A DNA stretch of 64,000 nucleotides, from the NCBI RefSeq assembly GCF_020179425.1, contig NZ_JAILYM010000001.1, forward strand, positions 868,001 to 932,000, given 5' to 3'. Position 1 is the stretch's first letter, and each line of letters begins with the position of its first letter. A program made the position numbers and the translations under genes. Source of the DNA: Novosphingobium percolationis. Its GTDB lineage: Bacteria > Pseudomonadota > Alphaproteobacteria > Sphingomonadales > Sphingomonadaceae. The notes beneath the pieces are model-generated. The model made no database searches, was not told the origin of the DNA, and worked only from the letters and a program-made list of their open reading frames with translations. Positions 34,354 through 43,749 of this stretch are shown piece after piece.

Positions 34354-36980
34354 CGGAGCACGATCCGGTTAGCCTCGACGTGACGAAATGCCTTCGACCT
34401 ACATGTCAGCAAGATGACCTGCATCCGTTTGGACGCCTCCTGCAGGATGTCTGTCATTGTCTCCAGCCGGATGTCATCCGAATATACCAACGGATCATCC
34501 AGTATGAGGGAGATCGGTGCTCCATCCTCCAGTAGGAGGTCTGCGAACGCTAGACGAGTCAGGATCGCCAATTGCTCCTGTGTTCCCCGGCTGAGGTCGC
34601 CACACGCCTCGTCGATCCCAGCCCGTGACACCCCAGCGAGCCCGAGCTCCTCGTTGAACGATAGGTCGCTACCCGGCAGAAGTTGCTGGATGTAACGCCC
34701 CGCACGTGCCGTCACGGGTGCAAGGAACGTCCTAGATGCCACGTCCGCTGCCTGCGTCAGGGCTTTCCGCAACATGTCGAGCGTATCCGCCTCGCGCCTG
34801 AGGCGCTCGAGGGACGTCGCTGATGCCTCCTCATCCTCACGCGCCTCTGCCATTCTTCCTGCAGGCCCGCTCGTTCCCTCCCTTGCGACTGCCGCTTCGA
34901 GTGCAGCGATCGATGCGGTGAGTTCGAGACGCTCCTCTCCGGCCCGCCGCGCAGCGCGATCGATATTCTCGATGCGCCGACGGATGGCTTCAGGATCAAA
35001 TGCGTCGGTCCCTGCTTTCGCCTTCTCCGCAGATTCGAACTTGGCAGTTCGATCGCGCTGCGCCGACTGAAGGTCCGCTGCCAGCTTCTCGCGGTCGCCC
35101 GCAGCGATGACAGTCCGAAGGTTCTCGCCTGCTGCTTCCATCTCACGATGCGCACTTCCGTGATTGGCATCAGCCGTAGCCTTGACGCGTTCCGCCTTCG
35201 ACAATGCCTCCCTCGCATCCTCACGACGGCCAGATGCGGTCGCCTCCGACAGCTTGGCCTCCGTCACCGCCCCTTCAAGGGCAACGATGTCGTCCATCGG
35301 CGCTACCGCATCGACGAGTCCCTCGCCCAGTGACGCAACGAACGCCTTCAGCGCATCCGCACCAGCCGCCAGCGAGATCGACGCGTCACCAGGACAAGCC
35401 GACGCGATCTGCTTTTGCAGAGCCGCGAGTTCCCGTTCCGCGGCGGCCGCGCGCTCGTTTCGTGTGATGCCCTCGGAATGAGATCTGATCCCAAGCCGCC
35501 TCAGGGCAGCGTCACGCTCTCCGTCCGCTGCAGCCAAGTCCGCTTCAATGCTAAGGCTTGATCCGTCGGGGGGACGGACGGTCACGCTGCCAGCAGTCCC
35601 CAGTTCAAACCGGGTAGCCTTCAAGACCTCGACGCTGGCTACATCCGCGGCTTCACCGTCGATCCGAAGGGTAGTGCCCTCCTTCAATTCCACCTCGACC
35701 TTGACGGCACCGGCTTCGAACCGCGCTCGCGCCTGGATCGCTGCTAACTCGTATTCGGAAACTTTCCTGAGTTCACTGGCATCGATCCGATCCGCTGATG
35801 CCTCCTTCAGTTCCTTCTCACGTGCCTCGAGCTCGTCGAGCGCACGCCGAGCATCGATCGCCCTGCGTGCTCCGGCAGCCGTGGCAAAAACGCGGGCACG
35901 ATCACGGGCACCCACTAGCGCCAACTCGTGCTTTTCCGTCTCCTGTCTGGCATCATCGAGCGCCTGACGCAGAGCCTTCTCTTCCTTGATCACCGTCTCG
36001 AGGTTGGAGCGAGCATCTTCCAGTGATCCTTTCGCCGTCTCGAGGACTCGTTCGGCAGAGCTAAGCCGGTCCTCAGCGGCATCGAGCCGCTGCACGGCTG
36101 CCGAAGCGGTGGTCACGAACGCATCTGCCCGGCCGAGCTGCGCTTCCGCAGCGGAGTGTCGAAGCGCAGCCGTCTCAGCTGTCTTCAGATCGTCCTCGAG
36201 TTTGCGACGCTGCTCGACCGCCTCGGGGTCGAGGAGATCGCGCTCGAGGAGCTTCAAGCGTGACTTTGCGTTTTCTAGATCGGCTAGCGTGCTTTCATAG
36301 TCGCGGACGACGGCTTCGGCATTCTGACGCGCGACAATGGCCTCGGCGAGCCGTGTTTCGGCTGCCGCCAGATTACCCTTCGACTTACCAGTCGAGGGAG
36401 TCCTGAGTGCGGAATATGCCGTTTCCACGTTGGACCGGATCGCATCGAATCGACGGCCTCCTGTAACCGCACCCACTTCGGCTTCCAGAACGCCCCGCAC
36501 TGTATCGCGTACGATGCGGTTCGGATTCTCGACGGCCAATGCAGTGGCCTGCTCCACCCAAAGTAGACCGAGCGGACCGCGGGTTTCCGGGTCAGTCCCC
36601 CTGTTGTTGCCCCGCTCAAACCCCAACAGTTCCTGCAGCGCCTCCTCAGCGGCATCGCTCTCCTTGCGGCCGCTGGAACCGGAGAGGCGAACGGACGCGG
36701 ACTTCATGAATTGCTTCTCGAGCGTCCACGCTTCCTCTCCGATATGGAAGCCAACCGATACTCTCGGCGCGACGTCGTCGCCGATTGGAACGTAGGACCG
36801 CACCAGTTCGGTCTTGGCAGAGTATCGAACGAAGAAGGCAGCACGGAGGGCTTCCAGCAACGTCGATTTGCCCGACTCGTTGGGCTCGACAACGATGTTG
36901 AGACCTTCGGTGAAGCCCTCGATGCGAAGCGGATCGCGGAACTTGCGGAAGTTCGCGACCTCTAGGTTCCTGATGATCAT
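34350..36980 (-). CDS. Rad50/SbcC-like SMC ATPase
   Basis: An 876-aa ATPase. Walker A is VVEPNESGKST (residues 30-40); a long coiled-coil region runs from about 200 to 700 (EEKALRQALDDARQETEKHE and similar); the signature LSRGTQEQLAIL and Walker B ISLILDDPLV lie at the C-terminus. This is the Rad50/SbcC/YhaN layout. No clear CxxC zinc hook is visible; around 400-480 there is a non-coiled patch instead. It would bridge DNA ends with the Mre11-like nuclease encoded just upstream (ATGA overlap at 36977-36980). Confidence 0.88.
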   Translation of the reverse strand: MIIRNLEVANFRKFRDPLRIEGFTEGLNIVVEPNESGKSTLLEALRAAFFVRYSAKTELVRSYVPIGDDVAPRVSVGFHIGEEAWTLEKQFMKSASVRLSGSSGRKESDAAEEALQELLGFERGNNRGTDPETRGPLGLLWVEQATALAVENPNRIVRDTVRGVLEAEVGAVTGGRRFDAIRSNVETAYSALRTPSTGKSKGNLAAAETRLAEAIVARQNAEAVVRDYESTLADLENAKSRLKLLERDLLDPEAVEQRRKLEDDLKTAETAALRHSAAEAQLGRADAFVTTASAAVQRLDAAEDRLSSAERVLETAKGSLEDARSNLETVIKEEKALRQALDDARQETEKHELALVGARDRARVFATAAGARRAIDARRALDELEAREKELKEASADRIDASELRKVSEYELAAIQARARFEAGAVKVEVELKEGTTLRIDGEAADVASVEVLKATRFELGTAGSVTVRPPDGSSLSIEADLAAADGERDAALRRLGIRSHSEGITRNERAAAAERELAALQKQIASACPGDASISLAAGADALKAFVASLGEGLVDAVAPMDDIVALEGAVTEAKLSEATASGRREDAREALSKAERVKATADANHGSAHREMEAAGENLRTVIAAGDREKLAADLQSAQRDRTAKFESAEKAKAGTDAFDPEAIRRRIENIDRAARRAGEERLELTASIAALEAAVAREGTSGPAGRMAEAREDEEASATSLERLRREADTLDMLRKALTQAADVASRTFLAPVTARAGRYIQQLLPGSDLSFNEELGLAGVSRAGIDEACGDLSRGTQEQLAILTRLAFADLLLEDGAPISLILDDPLVYSDDIRLETMTDILQEASKRMQVILLTCRSKAFRHVEANRIVLR

Positions 36981-38104
36981 TTCGACACCTCTGCGTCAAA
37001 TCGAAGTGCTTCGACATAAAGACGCTCGAGTGCCGCTGCGGCGATCTGCGCATCGGGGCCATTGGCGTCCGCCTTGGACTGCAGTGCCGCAGTAGCACCC
37101 GCAAGCGCGCCCTGAACTTCGATCCTCGCAATGTCGTCCGACGTGGGCCGGGCGATGAACTCATCAGTATCCAGATCGAGGTTGCGCAACTCGTGCGCTA
37201 GACGGTTCTCGAGGAGGGTCAACATCGAGACGCGGTCGGAAAGGCTCGCCACGCCCATCAGATCGAGGGACAAAAGCACATCGGAGAGGCGCGCCTCCGT
37301 CCTAAGCGTTGCGATCTCCCGCTCCAGCTCCTCCTCGTTCGCAACATTCCATCGGCGTGAGATCCAACAGTAACGACCGGTCTCGACCCTTCGGAGCTGC
37401 GGGGCCTCTTTGGACCTCAGATCCACAGATATGCACCCGCCGGGTTCATCCCGACCGAACCTATCGATCTCCGGCGTGCCGCTGTAGGCAGTCCTGTCGC
37501 CGACTGTAAGGAAGCCGTGCCAGTCCCCGAGCGCGAGGTAGTCCAACCCAGCAGATTTCGCCCGATCGGGAGGGATTATGTTCGAACTCTCGCCTGACGC
37601 TCCGAACTCCGCGATCGAACCGTGTGCCAGCCCGATCCGAAGCGCGCCAGGGGGTGTCACCATGTCCACCATCGCTGCGGTAGGATCGTTTGTCGTCTTG
37701 CGATGCTCGAGAGGCGCTGGAAGAAGCCAGGCTCCCTCCTCCATCTCGACCGGCTCGGCGGTGTCAACGATTCGCACTGATGTCGGTGCACGAGCGCGGA
37801 TCCTGCTCCAGAGACCGCCCGCGCGGGCGTAATCATGGTTTCCCGGCATAAGCCACCACGTCACCGGCGCGCGCTCCATCCGGGACAGCGCCTGCATGAC
37901 GATGCGATCGCCCGGCTCAACATTGTCGAATACGTCTCCCGCCACCACGACATGTGCTGCGCCGGCCGTCATCGCGGCCTTCCCAAGTTCGTCGATCGCA
38001 TCGAACCGCGCTTCGGAGAGCGCGTTGCGCACCTCGTGAGAGAAGCGGCCAAACGGCTTCCCGAGTTGCCAGTCAGCACTGTGAATGATCTTGAGCGTTC
38101 CCAC
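36977..38104 (-). CDS. Mre11/SbcD-like metallophosphoesterase nuclease
   Basis: A 375-aa protein of the calcineurin-like phosphoesterase family. Metal-binding motifs are HSADWQLG (8-15), AGDVFDN (55-61) and PGNHDYA (87-93), followed by LAHGSI and ALGDWHGF (a GDxH-type motif). The C-terminal ~120 residues are a capping and helical part. The family cuts DNA ends and hairpins together with a Rad50-type ATPase. It is the first gene of the three-gene operon. The cellular sbcCD genes would be expected elsewhere, so this copy is probably a defence or element function (inference). Confidence 0.88.
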   Translation of the reverse strand: MGTLKIIHSADWQLGKPFGRFSHEVRNALSEARFDAIDELGKAAMTAGAAHVVVAGDVFDNVEPGDRIVMQALSRMERAPVTWWLMPGNHDYARAGGLWSRIRARAPTSVRIVDTAEPVEMEEGAWLLPAPLEHRKTTNDPTAAMVDMVTPPGALRIGLAHGSIAEFGASGESSNIIPPDRAKSAGLDYLALGDWHGFLTVGDRTAYSGTPEIDRFGRDEPGGCISVDLRSKEAPQLRRVETGRYCWISRRWNVANEEELEREIATLRTEARLSDVLLSLDLMGVASLSDRVSMLTLLENRLAHELRNLDLDTDEFIARPTSDDIARIEVQGALAGATAALQSKADANGPDAQIAAAALERLYVEALRFDAEVSK

Positions 38105-38198
38105 GAATCACTCCCTCGTTTCCGTCAATTAATGAATCTCATAATCGGGCGACAGAAATTGTTACCCATCCGCGCCTGGGCGCGATGGGCATCGTCCG

Positions 38199-38435
38199 TT
38201 ACTCTGCGATCGTAACTATGACGGTGTCGAAGAGGTCCTGCTTGCGATCACTGGTCTTGTGGGTGTTGGCCACTTGGTATCCGTCGCCCTCGTTGCGGAG
38301 AAGGTTCCTTGCGACGGCTTGGAAGGCCTCCATCTCGGCGTCGGATCCGCCAGTGGGCCGGAAGGATGCGCCACCCGAGGTCCGCCGGACTTGGAAACCA
38401 GTCCCATTCTCAATGAGGTCGTCAAGGTAGCTCAT
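38199..38435 (-). CDS. Small hypothetical protein (78 aa)
   Basis: A 78-aa protein with a good ribosome-binding site (AGGA 8 nt before ATG 38435). It is polar with a predicted N-terminal strand-turn (GTGFQVRRTSGGASFRPTGG) and a central helix (AEMEAFQAVARNLLRNE), then strands (YQVANTHKTSDRKQDLFDTVIVTI). It lies between the truncated WYL gene and the Mre11-like gene on the same strand. No family is recognised. Confidence 0.6.
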   Translation of the reverse strand: MSYLDDLIENGTGFQVRRTSGGASFRPTGGSDAEMEAFQAVARNLLRNEGDGYQVANTHKTSDRKQDLFDTVIVTIAE

Positions 38436-38475
38436 TCAAACATTTCCTAATGCGGATACTCAGCAGTCAGTATTG

Positions 38476-38848
38476 TCACGGCAGAGCCGGAAATACGCGT
38501 CGGTATTCATGGACCATCTCGCGCAGCCTTTTCGGCGCCAGGACCTCCACGGCATCCCCCCACTGGTAGAGGTGCCATGTCATCTCGAGGTACCCTGACG
38601 CCATAAAGCGCACCGTGAGCGATCCATCCACCCCCTCCTCCACGGACTGCGTGGGATGGAAGACGAAGCGACGCGCGTGGGCGGCGGCATCCGGCGTGAA
38701 GCGCCAGACCACCTCGCCAAACTCCCGTTCGCTCTCATATAAACCGAACCCCTTCTCGGCATGCCGCTTCAGATTGAAGCCAGCATCGATCTCGAAAGAT
38801 CCGGCAAGCATCGACCGTTCGCGATGGACCCGTTGCCGGAGCTTTCGC
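38476..38848 (-). pseudogene. WYL-domain regulator, N-terminally truncated
   Basis: The frame from about 38848 to the stop at 38476 encodes the end of a WYL-family regulator: a HRERSMLAGSFEIDAGFNL join, then the WYL C-terminal extension (EVVWRFTPDAAAHARRFVF, LTVRFMASGYLEMTWHLY, VEVLAPKRLREMVHEY). The HTH and most of the WYL core are missing. Homology starts almost exactly at the zorD stop codon (38851), so a recombination joint is likely. An internal ATG at 38811 could still give a ~111-aa protein. Intact WYL regulators often sit beside defence genes. Confidence 0.68.
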
Positions 38849-41800
38849 CTAGTCCACCGGCCGTAACTCGTCGACGTCGAAGTCGCGAAGGCCAATTTCA
38901 CCGCTACCGTTGAGCATGTCGCTCGCCAGCGAGCGCTTCCGTTCCAGTAGCTCATCCAACTTCACGTCGAACGTCTTGAAATCTCCCGCGGCCACCGTCG
39001 GATAGTAGACGAAGACGTCCTTCGTCTGGCCTATGCGGTATGCACGGTCGGTCGCCTGATCTTCCTTCGCGGGATTCCAGGTCCGTGTGAAGTGGATCAC
39101 GTGGTTCGCCGCCTGCATGTTGACGCCAAACCCAACAGCTACGGGCGACAGGACGATGACACCGAAACCAGGCTGCTCCTGGAATGAGCGTATCATCTTC
39201 TGCCGGCTGTCGACGGCGCTCGCGAGAGCGGTTGTGTCGCCATTGATGATCTTGACGGGGACGCCGAAGGTCTCCTGCACGTAGTGCTTGATCAGGCGCT
39301 GGATCGCCTTGAACTCACAGAAGATGATCGCTTTCTCTTCTCGATCACGGATAGCCTCGAGAACCTCGATCAGCCAATCGAGCTTTGGAGACCGTGCCCG
39401 ATAGCTTTCCACCGGATCGTAGGCGCTGCCCGCGCTCTCGTCTGGGTCCGAACACAATAGCCTGAGCTTGTGGAGGAGAGCCAAATGACTCCCGGGTGCT
39501 GCTCCTGCCCGCCTGAACGCATCGATGGCGCCAACGTAGAGGCCGCGCTGGAACGGGCTCATATTGAGACTTCGGCTGGACTCATCCACGACCTTCGCCT
39601 TCAGGTCGGTCGCAACATCCGCCTTCATGCGTCTGAGCAGCTGAGGCCTGATGACACCCCGCAGTTCTTCGACCTTCGCCCTGTCATCGTCGCTCTTCGC
39701 CTCAATCGGACGACGGTATGTCGCGCCGAACTCGTTCAGCGCGCCGAGCAGGCCCGGCTGCACGAAGTCGAACAGGCACCACAGGTCGACCAAGCTGTTT
39801 TCCACGGGCGTCCCGGTGCAGGCGATACGGAACTTCGCCTGCTGCTTCTTGGCGGCACGGGTCATCGCAGCGTTTGGATTCTTGATCTTCTGCGCCTCGT
39901 CGCAGACCATCACAGACCACTTCTCTCGCGCGAACGAGAATTCGAGATCGCGGAGCGTTTCATATGTAGTGAGGACAAGATCGGCATCGCCGCGCCAATC
40001 CGGGCGAAGGAACCGCACCAGACCCTCTCGGCGGAGCTGCTCATCAACCGAAGCCCGATCGACCCGCAGACCAGCAAGGCCCTCACCATAGGCCGTCAGG
40101 ATCTTCAGCGTCCCGGACTCCAGGAACTTCTCCGCCTCCTCCTTCCAGTTTTCGAGAAGAGAAAGAGGCGCAACCACCAGCGCGGGCGGGGTCTCGGGAT
40201 TCTCCTCTCGCGCCCGCGCTACCAAGCTGAGTATCTGAAGGGTCTTCCCAAGTCCCATGTCATCGGCCAGCAAGGCGCCCCGGCACTTGTCAGGTGCCAG
40301 CGCCAGCAGGTGCTGCATCCAGGCCAATCCTTCGAGCTGGTGGTGCTTAAGCGCGACGCCGAGACGGAGACTGGATGGAAGCCTTGCTGGAGCGGGCTTC
40401 TCTGCGAGCGCGGCAAGCCGCTCTTCCCTGTAGTCCACCTGCCCGATGTTGCTCTTGAGGATCAGCGTAGGCTTCTTCCCGCGGCGCGCAGGAGCTTCCG
40501 GCTTGAATGTCCCCTTCGCAGCCTGATCCCTCACCTGTCCGAAGGTGGATACGATGGCCTCGGCCTCACGGACCGGGATGGGCGTGGGGCACCCTGTCAG
40601 AGGAACCGACGTTGCTCCGGTTGCCTTTGCGCTCTCCAGCCCCTCGCGCAACTCTTCCGACAGTTCGTCCGTCAGCGGCAGGATGCAGGGTCGGTCGGTT
40701 TCCGGATCGGTCCATCCGATCATCGGAACCAGGTTCTCGGGGAACCAGCCGTCCTCGTTGTCGCGCTTGGCGATGTGCGGGGAATAGAAGGACTTCTCCT
40801 GCCCGATGCCCTCGACGCGCTCCGAGTAGCCTGAGAGGTCGTAGACCTGACCATGCGTGATGACGCCGTCCCCACGATGGCCGAGCGCCCGACGAAGGGC
40901 TTCGCAATGCAGCCTGCTGTCGCCGTCGAGCTCGAACTCATATTCGTCCCAAGCGAACAGTTGAAGGCCACGATCAAGGTTCCGCTCGACGCCCTCGACG
41001 AACTCGATCACGTCGGCTTCCTCGAGCATGACCTCGCGCGTCTCGATCGCCTCGCCTGCCCCACTCGTGATGAGCAAACCCAAGGCACCCTCACCATGGG
41101 TCTCCGGCGTTACGGCGGCAAACCGCTCGAACACGATGCCCGCCTGCTGCTTGGCCTCCTCGAATTGATCCTCGTCGACGACTGCGGCCGCGTCTGGTCC
41201 GAGCGCCGCGATCGGGTTGAGGAGAAAAGCCTCGGCACGCTCGCCCGCAACGCGACGACCGGGCATGCGCTTGACCTCGCGCAGCACGGTCCCGACCTCG
41301 GGCGAGATCATCACCTGGATTATTCCGTCCGGCGTAGGCAGGTCGTATCGGTCACGCACCTGACCCGACCTGTCGAACGCTTCGAGCCAGTCGGCAGGCG
41401 CGCCCTCGAACCACGGTTCCACCTCTACCAGACCCAGCCCTTCCGACCGGCGGAGCGCCATCTGCAATCGGTCCGGGGTGACCACCACCGTCCGGTAGAG
41501 GAAGTCATCGAGCGAGGCACCAGCCGCAACCGCCAACTGACGGATCCCTCCCCAGGCGCGACGCTGATCGGCTTCGTTGCGCTCTTCGTCAGGACGACGG
41601 GCGAACCGCCGAATGTGTTCCAGCAAACTCCACACGCTAGGAGAAACAAGCTGAAGGCCGCCGTCTATTTCGAGCGCACCGCCCTTCAGCTTGGCCCCGG
41701 ATATCGGTCGGCGGTCAACATCGAACCAGCCATCCACTGCGACCGAGAAGTCGCGGTCCGTCAGCGAGTTCCGGCTCACGATCTTCGGAACCGCCCCGGT

Positions 41801-42070
41801 GGGCGGTGGAAGATGCAGTATCTCAAGCTCGCCTGCGGCTTCCTCGTCTTCAAGGAGCACGAATAGCTGCGCCCACTGTAAGCGATGACCACCATCGACC
41901 CGCTCTGCGAGCCCCTCGTCGGCCAACTGGTCGAGGAGTGCATCTGCGGCCTTCGACGCCGGCGTCGTCTCACCGCCAGTGGGCAGGAGTATGCCCCCAT
42001 CCTCGACGACGGGCGATGGCGCGGCCACCTGAGCGACTTCCGACTTGGTCTTCTTCCTACCCCAGATCAT
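38849..42070 (-). CDS. zorD: Zorya protein ZorD, SNF2-type helicase
   Basis: A 1073-aa SNF2/Swi2-family ATPase. The N-terminal ~550 residues are unrelated accessory sequence. The helicase core has Walker A in DDMGLGKTLQI, Walker B VMVCDEAQKIKN, TGTPVENSL, and motif VI HFTRTWNPAKEDQATDRAYRIGQT. In type I Zorya this protein carries translocase or nuclease activity recruited by the ZorAB motor. ATG 42070 overlaps the zorC stop by 4 nt. The length matches known ZorD (~1080 aa). Confidence 0.9.
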   Translation of the reverse strand: MIWGRKKTKSEVAQVAAPSPVVEDGGILLPTGGETTPASKAADALLDQLADEGLAERVDGGHRLQWAQLFVLLEDEEAAGELEILHLPPPTGAVPKIVSRNSLTDRDFSVAVDGWFDVDRRPISGAKLKGGALEIDGGLQLVSPSVWSLLEHIRRFARRPDEERNEADQRRAWGGIRQLAVAAGASLDDFLYRTVVVTPDRLQMALRRSEGLGLVEVEPWFEGAPADWLEAFDRSGQVRDRYDLPTPDGIIQVMISPEVGTVLREVKRMPGRRVAGERAEAFLLNPIAALGPDAAAVVDEDQFEEAKQQAGIVFERFAAVTPETHGEGALGLLITSGAGEAIETREVMLEEADVIEFVEGVERNLDRGLQLFAWDEYEFELDGDSRLHCEALRRALGHRGDGVITHGQVYDLSGYSERVEGIGQEKSFYSPHIAKRDNEDGWFPENLVPMIGWTDPETDRPCILPLTDELSEELREGLESAKATGATSVPLTGCPTPIPVREAEAIVSTFGQVRDQAAKGTFKPEAPARRGKKPTLILKSNIGQVDYREERLAALAEKPAPARLPSSLRLGVALKHHQLEGLAWMQHLLALAPDKCRGALLADDMGLGKTLQILSLVARAREENPETPPALVVAPLSLLENWKEEAEKFLESGTLKILTAYGEGLAGLRVDRASVDEQLRREGLVRFLRPDWRGDADLVLTTYETLRDLEFSFAREKWSVMVCDEAQKIKNPNAAMTRAAKKQQAKFRIACTGTPVENSLVDLWCLFDFVQPGLLGALNEFGATYRRPIEAKSDDDRAKVEELRGVIRPQLLRRMKADVATDLKAKVVDESSRSLNMSPFQRGLYVGAIDAFRRAGAAPGSHLALLHKLRLLCSDPDESAGSAYDPVESYRARSPKLDWLIEVLEAIRDREEKAIIFCEFKAIQRLIKHYVQETFGVPVKIINGDTTALASAVDSRQKMIRSFQEQPGFGVIVLSPVAVGFGVNMQAANHVIHFTRTWNPAKEDQATDRAYRIGQTKDVFVYYPTVAAGDFKTFDVKLDELLERKRSLASDMLNGSGEIGLRDFDVDELRPVD

Positions 42071-43749
42071 GAGCGAAGATACCAGGCGCCGCGGCGCTCT
42101 GCCCACGCGAAGTTCCTACGGGTGAGTTCGTTTGCCGCTGGCCCCGAACGTGGTGCGTAAGCCCATAGCGAACCACCTTTGTCGCGCGAATCGGCGGTCT
42201 TGATCCCATGCTTGGCGAGGAAGGCGAAGAGTTCAGCATCTTTCCCGACGATTGAAGCTGTCGATGGCAATCTAGACGACATTGCACTGGGCTGTGGAGG
42301 TGCGGAAGGACGTGCGCCGTAAGACGGCGTAGTGTGACTAGCTTGGGGGCCACCTCTTGCGGATGAGAGGGAAGCGATGAGACGGTCGGCCTTGCGCTCC
42401 CACCGTTCGCCGGCTCCATCCTTATGGATGACGCGCGCGACATTGCTCGGGTGCTTCAACGCGGTCCTGTTGCCGGCTACCTGCAACTTCGACAGGTCGA
42501 ATGGTAGCTTCGCCGCATCGAAGGCGAACATCGCGTTGCCCTCCTCGCCGAACTCCACATAGACGTGGCCCGCGATACGCATGATGAAGGCGTTGTTACT
42601 CGATACGCCTCCGCTCGTTAGGCTCAGCATACGCCCCTTCATCATCTGCCGCAGTGATCTGAAACTCGGCCGCGGATCGCGATAGGCTGCGTCGCCAAGC
42701 GCGAAGTGCATGTCGCTGATCTGATCGACGTAGCGCTTCCAGAAGTTGATGCGCCGCTGGTCGTTGATCCCGTCGGCAGAAAGCAGGTTGAAAAAGTCCT
42801 CGATCAGCCGGAGCTTGTGCCAAGAGGACACCATCCTCCTCGTGTCCGGAAGGACCAAAGTCCAGAGCGTGTCGTTTCGCTCGAGCCACGGATTGCCCCA
42901 CCGCCTGACGGAAGTCTCGCACAGCGCCGGATCAAGGTCGATCGATGCGCATTCGGAATAGCGATCGAGCACCCGGGAGAGCCCCTGATCAGCGAGCACA
43001 TCATGCTCCTCGATCAGTCCGATGACGCGCGGGAGAACATCACGGAACTTCCGGTCGTCGAAACCCACTGCGGCTTCGATCTGCGCCTCGAATATTCTCT
43101 GTCCGATCCACGACGTATCGCCAGCGGAAAGATCGCGGCGAAGGACCTCAAGAGGGTCACCCTCCCCGGTCAACAGTTCGGCACCATAACGGGTGCACGG
43201 GTCTGCGGTCAGTAGGTTGGCGTGGTCGTCGATCGCGGCGAGCCAATCGGGTGCCTGCCCAGAGCGCTCGAGCTGTGGCAGGTTATCGTTCAGATACTCC
43301 CTAAGGACCCGCCAATTTCGGTCGCCAGCGCCGCGAGCGCTACCGGGGTCGTAATTGACGTAGCCGTCCAAGAGCCCGCGCCAGCATCGCCTGTAGGGCC
43401 GAGGCATCGTTCGGAAGGAGTCGATCTCGCTGAGGAGCGGATCGAACCGTTCACCGTCCTCTATCAGCGCAGGCTGGCCCGCCGATCGTAGACGGGTGCC
43501 CCAGCTCACAAGACGTGCGGACCGAACATTATGGAGCTTCCCTGTCTCGCGAAATCTCACAAGCTCCGTCTGGATACGGTCGTTCGAGGCACCGGCACCC
43601 GCCCCCGCTCCGCTGAGCATCGCCTGGAGCGACTGCACGTGCCCCCGTAGAACCCGGAGATCCGGTTCCGGCATGTCTCGGATCACTGCAGCCCCGACGT
43701 CGGTCAGTCGCTGCTGCAGCCTCGCCATCCTCGGACTCAGAGGGCGCAT
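42067..43749 (-). CDS. zorC: Zorya protein ZorC
   Basis: A 560-aa protein with no classical enzymatic motif: helical N-terminal half, an EH-signature-like region (WKRYVDQISDMHFALGDAAYRD, FGEEGNAMFAFDA), and a C-terminal ~130 residues with a Ser/Pro linker and a WAYAPRSGPAANELTRR-type tail. This fits ZorC, a DNA-binding effector of type I Zorya. Identification rests mainly on its place between zorB and zorD, size and the EH-signature-like part. The start overlaps the zorB end by 13 nt. Confidence 0.82.
   Translation of the reverse strand: MRPLSPRMARLQQRLTDVGAAVIRDMPEPDLRVLRGHVQSLQAMLSGAGAGAGASNDRIQTELVRFRETGKLHNVRSARLVSWGTRLRSAGQPALIEDGERFDPLLSEIDSFRTMPRPYRRCWRGLLDGYVNYDPGSARGAGDRNWRVLREYLNDNLPQLERSGQAPDWLAAIDDHANLLTADPCTRYGAELLTGEGDPLEVLRRDLSAGDTSWIGQRIFEAQIEAAVGFDDRKFRDVLPRVIGLIEEHDVLADQGLSRVLDRYSECASIDLDPALCETSVRRWGNPWLERNDTLWTLVLPDTRRMVSSWHKLRLIEDFFNLLSADGINDQRRINFWKRYVDQISDMHFALGDAAYRDPRPSFRSLRQMMKGRMLSLTSGGVSSNNAFIMRIAGHVYVEFGEEGNAMFAFDAAKLPFDLSKLQVAGNRTALKHPSNVARVIHKDGAGERWERKADRLIASLSSARGGPQASHTTPSYGARPSAPPQPSAMSSRLPSTASIVGKDAELFAFLAKHGIKTADSRDKGGSLWAYAPRSGPAANELTRRNFAWAERRGAWYLRS

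Noticed and set aside
33781..38104. Lamassu system
   Set aside because: An SMC-type ATPase is present, but the partner is an Mre11-like phosphoesterase and the small protein is not recognisable as LmuC; naming it Lamassu would overreach.
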